Origin: Candidatus Saccharimonadota bacterium
Lineage (GTDB): Bacteria; Patescibacteriota; Saccharimonadia; Saccharimonadales; Saccharimonadaceae
Assembly: GCA_017431105.1 (NCBI GenBank)
Contig: JAFRLS010000003.1
Coordinates: 177,813 to 241,812 of the forward strand
DNA length: 64,000 nt
Reading direction: 5' to 3'
The translations under genes were made by a program, and so were the position numbers. Below, in pieces: positions 35,043-42,337 of this stretch. How positions within the stretch are numbered: position 1 is the stretch's first letter; each line of letters opens with the position of its first letter. The notes beneath the pieces were generated by a model. That model searched no databases. It was not told the origin of the DNA and worked only from the letters and a program-made list of their open reading frames with translations.

Positions 35043-35381
35043 ATGGAACGCATATCTGAAGTTATCAGTAATATCTATCAAAAATATCTTCCGATTGCCA
35101 AGAAATTTGGGATTACGCTGGATTTGGACTTTCCAGATGTTACTCTTACGGTGCATGAAAAGGCTAAACTAGAAAGTAGTATCGATAAAAATATGCGCTT
35201 AGCTGTTGACCGTAGCAAAGACACCAAAAACGCCCGCATTATTATTTCTGTTCGCCCCGGCAAAGTCACTATTATCGACAACGGCACTACTCTTAGTAAA
35301 GATACAGCTAAATTAATTTCCAGTGAGCACGTTAAAGTTAGGTCTCGCGTCGGTTTTGGTACTACAGTCACGATCGAATAA
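35043..35381 (+). CDS. Minimal GHKL/HATPase-like protein, degenerate
   Basis: 112 residues. KLESSIDKNMRLAVDRS aligns with the N-box helix of histidine kinases but lacks the Mg-binding Asn, VTIIDNGTTLSKD with the G1 box (DNGxGI), and RSRVGFGTTVTIE with the G2 box and final strand. No dimerisation/phosphoacceptor domain. It could be an orphan ATP-binding module or a pseudo-kinase piece partnering the kinase-less sensor at 27.8 kb (speculative). The ATG at 35043 is chosen because TGC-TATAAT (35030-35035) lies 7 nt upstream; a TTG two codons earlier is less likely. Confidence 0.5.
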   Translation: MERISEVISNIYQKYLPIAKKFGITLDLDFPDVTLTVHEKAKLESSIDKNMRLAVDRSKDTKNARIIISVRPGKVTIIDNGTTLSKDTAKLISSEHVKVRSRVGFGTTVTIE

Positions 35382-35423
35382 TTATACTCAACATTTTTTA
35401 AAACATACTCCGAGATTTTTGTG

Positions 35424-35969
35424 TCATACACCAGGGGTAAACAGCTTTAGCTTTTTTTCATGCACTTTATAATTTTTATCATGCTCGTAAACTTCGGACC
35501 AAAAAGCTTTGGAATGATCCATGTGGTTTAAGTGTGCGAGCTCATGTAGAATCACATAGTCTCGCAAAATTTCCGGCAATTTCATCAAACCAATATTTAA
35601 TGAAATTGTTTTGTTAGACGAACAACTTCCCCATCTCGTGTTGGCGTGCGTTAAACGACATTTGTCATATTTGTAGCCATATAATTTGGCATAATATTCC
35701 AAACGATAAGGTAAATATTCTTTCGCTTTTTTCATTAAAATCTTTTTTTGATAATCTCGCGCCCGTTGAGTTTCCGGATTGTTGATCGGTAGTTTTTCAC
35801 GAATGATTTTACGATTTGAGTTCAAAAACCGCTTTGCCAAAAAATCTGAAGTATATTTCGGAACCGACATCTGCAATCTACCGGACGTCGAAATCGAAAA
35901 TCTTACCCCACGCGCTAACGGGCTTTTCCTGACTATTACTTCACCAAATTCTTTATCGTCGATTACCAT
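35424..35969 (-). CDS. YgjP-like metallopeptidase (M48/WLM, DUF45)
   Basis: 181 residues. Zinc-protease motif VILHELAHLNHMDHSKAFW (HExxH plus downstream residues), preceded by the family stretch RWGSCSSNKTISLNIGLMKLP. No signal peptide; cytoplasmic members of this family are often linked with restriction or regulation but have no settled role. The start overlaps the upstream P-loop kinase gene by 17 bp, so both form one unit. Confidence 0.85.
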   Translation of the reverse strand: MVIDDKEFGEVIVRKSPLARGVRFSISTSGRLQMSVPKYTSDFLAKRFLNSNRKIIREKLPINNPETQRARDYQKKILMKKAKEYLPYRLEYYAKLYGYKYDKCRLTHANTRWGSCSSNKTISLNIGLMKLPEILRDYVILHELAHLNHMDHSKAFWSEVYEHDKNYKVHEKKLKLFTPGV

Positions 35970-36450
35970 TGGCTAGACCAGCGAGTACATGCTTGGTTTG
36001 AGTCTCAAAAGTATGTTTACCAGACAGGATAATCGGTTTTTCTAAATCGGTAGGTGCTTCGGTAGAGCCAACGAACTCCTCATAGGCATCTTTAGCCTTA
36101 GTCATTGATTTGTAACGGAATTTCATGCGATTTTTGATGGTAGAAACATCAGTTTGAATCCAAATTAAAGCACTAGTGTATCCAGCATTAATAAAGATAT
36201 TCCTCATTAATCTACGATCTTCTTCAGTGCTTAGAATTCCTTCAATGATTACATTTTTTCTAGTTTTAGTCACTAATTCTAGCGCAAGACGAATTTGATC
36301 ATCCGACAGCCCAGTTTGTCTCTTATATTCTTCCAAATCACAAAAAGCTAAATCGAATTTATTCGCAAACTTCTCTGCAAAAGTCGTTTTACCACTACAT
36401 GGCGCACCAAATACCAAGAGAGCACGTGGTTTGTTTTTCTTACCTTCCAT
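35953..36450 (-). CDS. Small P-loop kinase (AAA_33 / zeta-toxin-like fold)
   Basis: 165 residues. Walker A FGAPCSGKTTFAEKFA; a DLE acidic site (FCDLEEYKRQ) where substrate-phosphorylating members have Asp; VIIEGIL; and an Arg-rich lid (IKNRMKFRYKSM). Probably phosphorylates a small molecule or nucleotide; family members include zeta toxins and polynucleotide or sugar kinases. No antitoxin partner is visible, so a toxin role is not supported. It overlaps the YgjP-like gene by 17 bp. Confidence 0.7.
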   Translation of the reverse strand: MEGKKNKPRALLVFGAPCSGKTTFAEKFANKFDLAFCDLEEYKRQTGLSDDQIRLALELVTKTRKNVIIEGILSTEEDRRLMRNIFINAGYTSALIWIQTDVSTIKNRMKFRYKSMTKAKDAYEEFVGSTEAPTDLEKPIILSGKHTFETQTKHVLAGLANGNRR

Positions 36451-36490
36451 AATAAATATATTGTATCACAAAAACTTATCTGAAGACAAA

Positions 36491-37426
36491 TTAATTCTTA
36501 AATAGTTTACGGTCTAAGCTCAGTTTATCCACAAAATCCGTGATTACATGAATATCATCAGAAATTTTCTTTAATTCTACCTGCTCATCAAGTGGTTTTC
36601 TTGCTGCTGGCGGCTCGAATGAATCTTTGCCATCGTTTAAGCCAACGATTAGCTGATTATTTAAAAATCCAAACATTAAACGATATTTATACCTTTCGCC
36701 AATGGCTTGTATTTTTTCCATAAAAGCCGGGTCGAGAATATAATAGGCTTCAAACCCATCATCACCAAAAATGCGAAAGCTTTTATTGAAATCAGTTGAT
36801 TCAGTGCTGATTTTTGAAGCTTTCCTTCCGGTATTAGCATCTTTGCCAAAAATTCTATAGGCTCCAAAACCTTTGCCAACTACCTCTAAACGAAAATTAA
36901 ATTTTTTGGGAAATTCGAAAATCATAAAACGCCCACGGAAAATAGTTACATAAGTCGTATCGCCATCAGAGTCTGTATGTTCTTCTTCGATATGGGCGTC
37001 TGCCTGCATAAATGAAACGTCTCTATATTTTGCAATAGTTAAATCGTTGGAGCTATATCTATCGCCAGTGTTAACCATGCCAGTATTTTTTAAAACTTCT
37101 TTACCAATCCCGGCATCATGATTGTATTGTAGATTTGTAAAAGTTTGCTGCAAATTTTTTTCGACGAAATAAGCCTTATACGTTTTACGATACAGCGCAG
37201 CATCTTTAGATGTTAAAAGTGAAATAATAACCGCAGAAATAACTAGACCCATAAATAACATCATTATGGTTGGCATAATCGAAAAAAGAGATATTTTTCC
37301 TGAAATAATAACAAATAAAACGGCAAATAGTACAATTATCGCTAGGATTATCCAGGCTACACGCCAATATTTCTTTGTTTTATCATTATATTTTTGTCGA
37401 GCTGATTCAACGTCTTTAAAATCCAT
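36491..37426 (-). CDS. DUF3137-type membrane protein
   Basis: 311 residues. Two adjacent membrane helices near the N-terminus (VAWIILAIIVLFAVLFVIISG and IMPTIMMLFMGLVISAVIISLL), then a soluble alpha/beta domain with FRGRFMIFEFPKKFNFRLEVVGKGF and a C-terminal DDIHVITDFVDKLSLDRKLF. This matches the DUF3137 layout; function is unknown. Extended -10 TGG-TAAAAT (37433-37438) is 6 nt from the ATG. Confidence 0.75.
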   Translation of the reverse strand: MDFKDVESARQKYNDKTKKYWRVAWIILAIIVLFAVLFVIISGKISLFSIMPTIMMLFMGLVISAVIISLLTSKDAALYRKTYKAYFVEKNLQQTFTNLQYNHDAGIGKEVLKNTGMVNTGDRYSSNDLTIAKYRDVSFMQADAHIEEEHTDSDGDTTYVTIFRGRFMIFEFPKKFNFRLEVVGKGFGAYRIFGKDANTGRKASKISTESTDFNKSFRIFGDDGFEAYYILDPAFMEKIQAIGERYKYRLMFGFLNNQLIVGLNDGKDSFEPPAARKPLDEQVELKKISDDIHVITDFVDKLSLDRKLFKN

Positions 37427-37444
37427 AATTTTATTTTACCATAA

Positions 37445-38467
37445 TTAGTTATTTACACCATGATGTGCGGCAAAAGATGAAGCGTCGAGTGTAGCAAACT
37501 TATATCCATTTGACAGACAATATGTAATAATTTGTTCTACGGCGTCCACTGAAAAACCTTTGATGTCGTGCTGCAAAACTAGAGAGTCGCCGTATTCTTT
37601 TAATGCGTATACTACATTTTCAAAAACTTCCTCGGAGAAATTGGCAGTATCTGCGTCTCCAGAAGAAACGTTCCAATCAAAGTAAGTAAAGCCCCGGTTC
37701 TCTACTTCGTTTACCAATTGGCTCATAATGTGTGTGCCGCCATCATAACGCCTGCTCACCGTGTTCGAGCTTCCACCCGGAAACCGCATTAAATACGAAG
37801 TATAACCCGTAATATTTTTTACTCGCTCCTGCACGCTATATAAATCTTCAAAGAAAGTGTCTATATTCTGATAGATATATGAATAATCATGCGAATATGT
37901 ATGCAGGCCGACCGTATGGCCTTCTTGGTATTCTCGTAAAATCATCTCGTCGCTACCTCGGCCAGTCACAAAGAATGTAGCCTTCACATTATACTTTTTC
38001 AAAACATCCAAAAGCTCCGCCGTGTAGTCACCAGGCCCATCATCAAAAGTTAAGTATACTGTGCCATGATTTTCTGGTATCACGTTAACCGTGCGTATTG
38101 CTGTGGATAGATTTCCAGATTTATCCTCCGAGGTATAATTAATGATATAGGTCCCGACCACTCTAGTATCTACTACGCCATCGATTTTAAATTCTACCTC
38201 ATCACAATCATCAATTGCAACGGCACCCAGTTCTTCGTATTCGTTAGTATTAACTAAAATTGTAGTATAAATATCGCCATTTAAAGTAATCTCTGGCGCT
38301 GTCTTATCTGACGTTGCACAAAAACTGGCCGGCAAATTAGCCGGCCTTTCGAATATTTTAGCATTTATAACTTTCGCTGAAACAAAGATGACGACATTTA
38401 TCACTATAATTAAAGTACAGACTGTGCCTAATATTATTCTAGATAAATGGATTCTTGGTTTAGACAT
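37445..38467 (-). CDS. Polysaccharide deacetylase (NodB domain) with Ig-like domain
   Basis: 340 residues. N-terminal membrane anchor, a DUF5011-type Ig-like domain (TAPEITLNGD...GTYIINYTSEDKSGN), then a carbohydrate esterase 4 domain: motif 1 LTFDDGPG, motif 2 with metal His residues VGLHTYSHD, motif 3 MRFPGGSSN, motif 4 DWNVSSGDAD and motif 5 LQHDI. Expected to deacetylate peptidoglycan or another N-acetylated surface polymer outside the membrane. tRNA-Trp lies directly upstream on the same strand. Confidence 0.9.
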   Translation of the reverse strand: MSKPRIHLSRIILGTVCTLIIVINVVIFVSAKVINAKIFERPANLPASFCATSDKTAPEITLNGDIYTTILVNTNEYEELGAVAIDDCDEVEFKIDGVVDTRVVGTYIINYTSEDKSGNLSTAIRTVNVIPENHGTVYLTFDDGPGDYTAELLDVLKKYNVKATFFVTGRGSDEMILREYQEGHTVGLHTYSHDYSYIYQNIDTFFEDLYSVQERVKNITGYTSYLMRFPGGSSNTVSRRYDGGTHIMSQLVNEVENRGFTYFDWNVSSGDADTANFSEEVFENVVYALKEYGDSLVLQHDIKGFSVDAVEQIITYCLSNGYKFATLDASSFAAHHGVNN

Positions 38468-38476
38468 AATAAATTC

Positions 38477-38551
38477 TGGCAGGGGCGACAGGAATTGAAC
38501 CCATATCTACGGTTTTGGAGACCGCTATACTAACCGTTGTACTACGCCCCT
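38477..38551 (-). tRNA. tRNA-Trp (anticodon CCA)
   Basis: Seven-bp acceptor AGGGGCG/CGCCCCT, anticodon loop CTCCAAA (anticodon CCA), T-arm GGGTTCAATTCCTGT and encoded CCA. CCA reads only UGG, in keeping with UGA as a stop here. Confidence 0.93.
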
Positions 38552-38599
38552 TCATGATTCCCTTAACATTTTAACATAAAATGTGCTAAAATGGTATAG

Positions 38600-39823
38600 A
38601 TGAAAATACTTATGCTAGGATGGGAACTGCCGCCGCACAATAGCGGTGGTCTTGGTGTAGCTTGCTTAAATATGGCTAGAGCTCTTTCCCGCCAAGGCGC
38701 TGACATTGATTTTGTGGTTCCCTACAAGGCTGAACATCCTGAAATTAATTTTATGCACGTGGTTTCTGCTACCAAGTTAGACCCGATTTATCGTTACGGC
38801 GGTGGTTCTTACGAATCACTCCATATTCTCGAAAAAATCATCCCGACTTTTGATTCGGATAAACTAGTTTCAATTCGCGACATTCAAAAAAGTTATTGTG
38901 AATTCGTTGAAAAATACCTCAAAGACTTTAAGCCCGAAGTTGTTCATGCGCATGATTGGTTGACTTACGAAGCTGGTATGTTGGCTAAGAAAGAGTATCA
39001 CATCCCACTCATCGCTCATGTACATGCCACCGAGTATGATCGTGCCGGCATGCATACCGGAAATCCCCTAATTCACGAGATTGAACACGAAGGCTTAATG
39101 ATGGCTGACGAAATCATTGCCGTTTCTGAATCAACCAAGCGTATTATTCACGAAAAATACCATATTCCACTAAGCAAAATCAATGTAGTTTACAATTCAT
39201 TAGATGAAAACTACGAAAAAGACGATTATCATTTTAATAAGAATATTTACGGATACTTAACCTCGCTTAAGCAAAAAGGCTGGTCGGTAATTTCTACGGT
39301 GGGGCGTTTTACAATTCAAAAAGGTCTTACCAATTTAATGCACGCTGCCGCTCTCGCCGTTTCCAAAAACCCTAAACTCATGTTTGTCTTTGCTGGTGAT
39401 GGCGAGGAACGCAACGAGCTAATTGAACTTGCCGCCGATCTTGGCATTTCCAAAAATGTAATCTTTACCGGGTTCATCCGTGGCAAAAAAATCCGCGATA
39501 TCTATTCTATTTCAGATATCTTTGTTATGAGTTCAATCTCAGAACCATTCGGCTTGACAGCGCTCGAGGCCGCTCATCATGGCGATGCTTTAATCTTGAC
39601 TAGGCAATCTGGTGTTTCTGAAGTTATCTGGTCTGCTATGACTTACGATTTTTGGGATCGAGAAAAACTTGCTGACGAAATTCTTGCCATTGTCGAAAAC
39701 CCAGCCCTGAGACAAAGCTTACAAGACAATGTCCGCGAAGAATATCACAAAATATCTTGGGATAAAGTTGCAAAAAAGTGTCTCCGGATATACAATAAAA
39801 CAATAAAACATAAGAAGTATTAA
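38600..39823 (+). CDS. Glycosyltransferase family 4 (glycogen synthase-like)
   Basis: 407 residues with the GT-B fold. The N-terminus MKILMLGWELPPHNSGGLGVA resembles the EYPP...GGLG nucleotide-sugar entry of glycogen synthases, VHAHDWLTYEAG and VVSTVGRFTIQKG follow, and the C-terminal E-x7-E motif is SEPFGLTALEAAHHG. Directly followed by a GH57 gene (1-nt gap); GT4-GH57 pairs are known from glycogen or maltodextrin loci, so synthesis and branching or trimming of alpha-glucan is the best guess. Extended -10 TGC-TAAAAT (38587-38592) is 7 nt upstream. Confidence 0.83.
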   Translation: MKILMLGWELPPHNSGGLGVACLNMARALSRQGADIDFVVPYKAEHPEINFMHVVSATKLDPIYRYGGGSYESLHILEKIIPTFDSDKLVSIRDIQKSYCEFVEKYLKDFKPEVVHAHDWLTYEAGMLAKKEYHIPLIAHVHATEYDRAGMHTGNPLIHEIEHEGLMMADEIIAVSESTKRIIHEKYHIPLSKINVVYNSLDENYEKDDYHFNKNIYGYLTSLKQKGWSVISTVGRFTIQKGLTNLMHAAALAVSKNPKLMFVFAGDGEERNELIELAADLGISKNVIFTGFIRGKKIRDIYSISDIFVMSSISEPFGLTALEAAHHGDALILTRQSGVSEVIWSAMTYDFWDREKLADEILAIVENPALRQSLQDNVREEYHKISWDKVAKKCLRIYNKTIKHKKY

Positions 39824-39824
39824 A

Positions 39825-41063
39825 ATGCGTGCTATTTGTTTGTACCTCCATATCCACCAACCAATTCGTTACCGCGAATATTCAATTTTTGATGTTTCAA
39901 ATTCTTCGGACTATTTTAATGATAATTATAATGGTCGACAATCTAATGAACGTATCTTCCGTAAAGTAGCCGAGAAAAGTTACTATCCAATGTTAGATTT
40001 ACTCATTGACAACATAAAAAAACATCCAGACTTCAAAATCTCACTTTCTATTACTGGCACATGGTTAGAACAAGCTGAAAAATGGGCTCCTGAATTAATC
40101 GACAAAATTCGTTTCATGGTGAGTCGTGGTCAAGCTGAAATTGTTGGTGAAACCTATTATCACTCGCTTGCGTTTTTTTATAATTTAGATGAATTCAACG
40201 ACCAAGTCGAACTCCATGCCAATAAAATCAATCGACTTTTCGGTGTTCGTCCTAAAGTTTTTCGTAATACAGAATTGGCTTACAATGATAGTCTAGCAAA
40301 ATGGGCCGAAGAACATAATTATAGCGGTATATTAGCTGAGGGTTGGGATAAAATCCTTGGTTGGCGCAGTCCAAACCATGTTTATCGCCCAATCGGTTGC
40401 AAAAATCTCAAGCTCCTACTCAAAAATTATCGTCTTTCTGATGACATCGCTTTTCGTTTTTCTAATCGCGCCTGGAGCGAGTGGCCGCTTACGGTACCAA
40501 AATACCAAGATTGGATCAACCAAGATTGTCTGCGCGGTAATCTCGTCAATCTATTTATGGATTTTGAAACATTCGGCGAACACCAATGGAAAGACACTGG
40601 CATTTTTGACTTCATGAATAATTTCATCTCATCCTGGCTAAATGAATACGAAAATAAATTCGTTACTGTATCAGAAGCCTGCGAGATAGAAGAACCGGTT
40701 GACGAAATTTCAATGCCAAATACTATTACTTGGGCCGACACTGAGCGCGACCTTTCGGCCTGGCTATCCAACGCAATGCAAACTTCTGCTATGGATAGTC
40801 TTTACGGCATTCGCGAAAATATCTTAGCCACAAAAGACGCCAAACTTATTTCAGACTGGCGTTGTCTTACTACGTCAGATCATTCATATTCCATGTGTAC
40901 CAAATATTGGAACGATGGCGACGTCCATGCCTACTTCTCGGCCTACGCTTCGCCATATGAAAGTTTTATGTATTTTATGAATGTTTTGCGTGATCTTGAT
41001 TATCGACTTTTGGAATTACATCAATCAACGCTTGATACAGATCAAGCTTCGGATCAATTTTAA
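39825..41063 (+). CDS. Glycoside hydrolase family 57
   Basis: 412 residues. GH57 conserved regions: LYLHIHQPIR at the N-terminus (HQP motif), GQAEIVGETYYHSL, the nucleophile Glu in FRNTELAYND, and the acid Asp in FMDFETFGEHQ. Acts on alpha-1,4/1,6-glucans as amylase, 4-alpha-glucanotransferase or branching enzyme; which one cannot be decided. No signal peptide. Its last 89 bp overlap the convergent CofE-like gene. Confidence 0.88.
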   Translation: MRAICLYLHIHQPIRYREYSIFDVSNSSDYFNDNYNGRQSNERIFRKVAEKSYYPMLDLLIDNIKKHPDFKISLSITGTWLEQAEKWAPELIDKIRFMVSRGQAEIVGETYYHSLAFFYNLDEFNDQVELHANKINRLFGVRPKVFRNTELAYNDSLAKWAEEHNYSGILAEGWDKILGWRSPNHVYRPIGCKNLKLLLKNYRLSDDIAFRFSNRAWSEWPLTVPKYQDWINQDCLRGNLVNLFMDFETFGEHQWKDTGIFDFMNNFISSWLNEYENKFVTVSEACEIEEPVDEISMPNTITWADTERDLSAWLSNAMQTSAMDSLYGIRENILATKDAKLISDWRCLTTSDHSYSMCTKYWNDGDVHAYFSAYASPYESFMYFMNVLRDLDYRLLELHQSTLDTDQASDQF

Positions 41064-41727
41064 AGTTTTTCATCGAAGCTTTATTAGAAAATTTAATATT
41101 TTTGTAATTTCTTAAAATCACGATTGGCGTACATTCGTTACTTTCGCCCATTAAATTTACCGCCATCGCCGCAAGCGGATCAATCATATCTATTTGCGTA
41201 ATATGCATCGCTCGCCCAAAAATGTCTTCTTTGCCACGAATATCTTCTAGGGGTTCTATACCGGCTAATCCAATAGCAATACCAGTTACGCCCCAACGAA
41301 GCGGTGTAGTGTGAGAATCCGTCGCTACCACACCAAGTCGAGTTAATTTAAATTTCTTCATTAAATATTCCCGCACCTCTCGGCAAAAACTATCAATAGC
41401 TTTTGGCCACAGAATATAATATCCATCAGCATTGCTTTCATCAATTCCCGCCGACGGAATCAACACACCCTGCGTTACGGTCAAATTCACATGAAAATTC
41501 CCTGTTTTATTTATATATGGCAGATATCTTTCTGCTTCTTCCTGGATTAGATCCTCTTTGGTCCTGTCACCAATTTTTACAGTTCTGCCTTGATGAATGC
41601 CAATGATTTTGGAAGTTATAAAAATAATATCGCCATCCCGTACCTTTAATTTATCAAAAATATCCCATATATCATCTTTTGGTGGCCTCACAATACGGGT
41701 TTTAATCGGCAGAAATTCTATTTTCAT
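40975..41727 (-). CDS. CofE-like F420-0:glutamyl ligase family protein
   Basis: 250 residues. Typical blocks of the CofE fold: KLKVRDGDIIFITSKIIGIHQGRTV, GVLIPSAGIDESNADGYYILWP, LGVVATDSHTTPLRWGVTGIAIGLAGIEP and DPLAAMAVNLMGE. In F420 producers it adds glutamate to the cofactor. No other F420 gene or F420-dependent enzyme is seen, so here it may ligate amino acids to another acceptor. Stop lies within the GH57 coding region (89-bp antisense overlap). TATAAT is 8 nt before the ATG. Confidence 0.82.
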   Translation of the reverse strand: MKIEFLPIKTRIVRPPKDDIWDIFDKLKVRDGDIIFITSKIIGIHQGRTVKIGDRTKEDLIQEEAERYLPYINKTGNFHVNLTVTQGVLIPSAGIDESNADGYYILWPKAIDSFCREVREYLMKKFKLTRLGVVATDSHTTPLRWGVTGIAIGLAGIEPLEDIRGKEDIFGRAMHITQIDMIDPLAAMAVNLMGESNECTPIVILRNYKNIKFSNKASMKNFKIDPKLDLYQALIDVIPKVDNQDHAKHS

Positions 41728-41745
41728 AAATATATATTATATATC

Positions 41746-41777
41746 AAAAAATCCCCTCTTCTGAAGGGGAATTTTTT
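41746..41777 (-). terminator. Terminator after rpmG
   Basis: TCCCCT/AGGGGA stem flanked by runs of A and T, symmetrical on both strands; it starts within the stop codon of rpmG and lies upstream of the CofE-like gene. Confidence 0.8.
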
Positions 41778-41985
41778 AGCGTTTCTTTTCCTTGACTTCA
41801 TTACGACCAAGATTTTTCTTGGTTTCCGTAAAGAGTACATGCTTACGAAGTACTGGATCATACTTCTTTAAACTTAGTTTATCAGGAGTATTCATCGTAT
41901 TTTTCTTCGTGTAGTAAGCACGCACGCCAGACTCCTCAGAAACGAGGCCTACGAGTTTTCGCTTAGTATTATTCTTTTTTGCCAT
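41776..41985 (-). CDS. rpmG: 50S ribosomal protein L33, zinc-free type
   Basis: 69 residues. [56 protein letters not shown] fits L33 (RxxxxLxCxxxxxxxYxTxKN with Ser replacing Cys). Lacks the zinc Cys pairs, so it is the C-minus paralogue. The C-terminus has an extra basic tail. Between two terminators and therefore a single-gene unit. Confidence 0.9.
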   Translation of the reverse strand: MAKKNNTKRKLVGLVSEESGVRAYYTKKNTMNTPDKLSLKKYDPVLRKHVLFTETKKNLGRNEVKEKKR

Positions 41986-42025
41986 AATTATCTATAATGA
42001 TACCACAGTTTCTAAAAAATGTAAA

Positions 42026-42060
42026 GAAAAGGGCGTGAGATCAATAATTGATTCACGCCC
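42026..42060 (-). terminator. Terminator of the zinc mini-protein gene
   Basis: Long stem GGGCGTGA...TCACGCCC (42031-42060, extended by ATCAA/TTGAT) followed by TTTTCTTT on the minus strand. Confidence 0.85.
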
Positions 42061-42070
42061 TCAACGGTGA

Positions 42071-42250
42071 TTAAACTTTACCCTTCCCGCCACAGTTCGG
42101 ACAATCAATGTCCGGACCAAGCAATTGAACAAGTTTGCCACTACCTCTACATCGAGGGCAGGTAGACATTATTCTACCCGCACAAACGTGGCGCTTGTAT
42201 TCTTCTTCAGTTAGAAGAACTTTACCACATCTATTGCAGGTCCAGGTCAA
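42071..42250 (-). CDS. Zinc-ribbon mini-protein of unknown function
   Basis: 59 residues from the TTG start. Contains CNRCGK, then CPRCRGSGKL and CPNCGGKGKV, the latter two resembling the CxxCxGxG repeats of the DnaJ zinc domain; a HVC in between may complete the first site. A perfect 11-nt match to the 16S rRNA anti-Shine-Dalgarno end (AAGGAGGTGAT) lies before it; TTG at 42250 is placed at 8-nt spacing, while an in-frame GTG lies inside the match. Promoter and terminator are its own. Confidence 0.65.
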   Translation of the reverse strand: MTWTCNRCGKVLLTEEEYKRHVCAGRIMSTCPRCRGSGKLVQLLGPDIDCPNCGGKGKV

Positions 42251-42308
42251 GCATATCACCTCCTTCCAAAAAGAACTCGTTCCTCAATATTTTTTGAACG
42301 TTGTCAAT

Positions 42309-42337
42309 ATTATATTAATTACTTTTTACTTTTGCAA
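42309..42337 (-). promoter_or_regulatory. Sigma-70-type promoter of the zinc mini-protein gene
   Basis: TTGCAA (42332-42337), exact 17-nt spacer, TATAAT (42309-42314), within the 3' end of the upstream uvrD-like gene. Confidence 0.7.

Noticed and set aside
35953..36450. Zeta-toxin of a toxin-antitoxin pair
   Set aside because: The P-loop kinase fold fits, but no antitoxin gene is adjacent; the partner is a YgjP-like peptidase.
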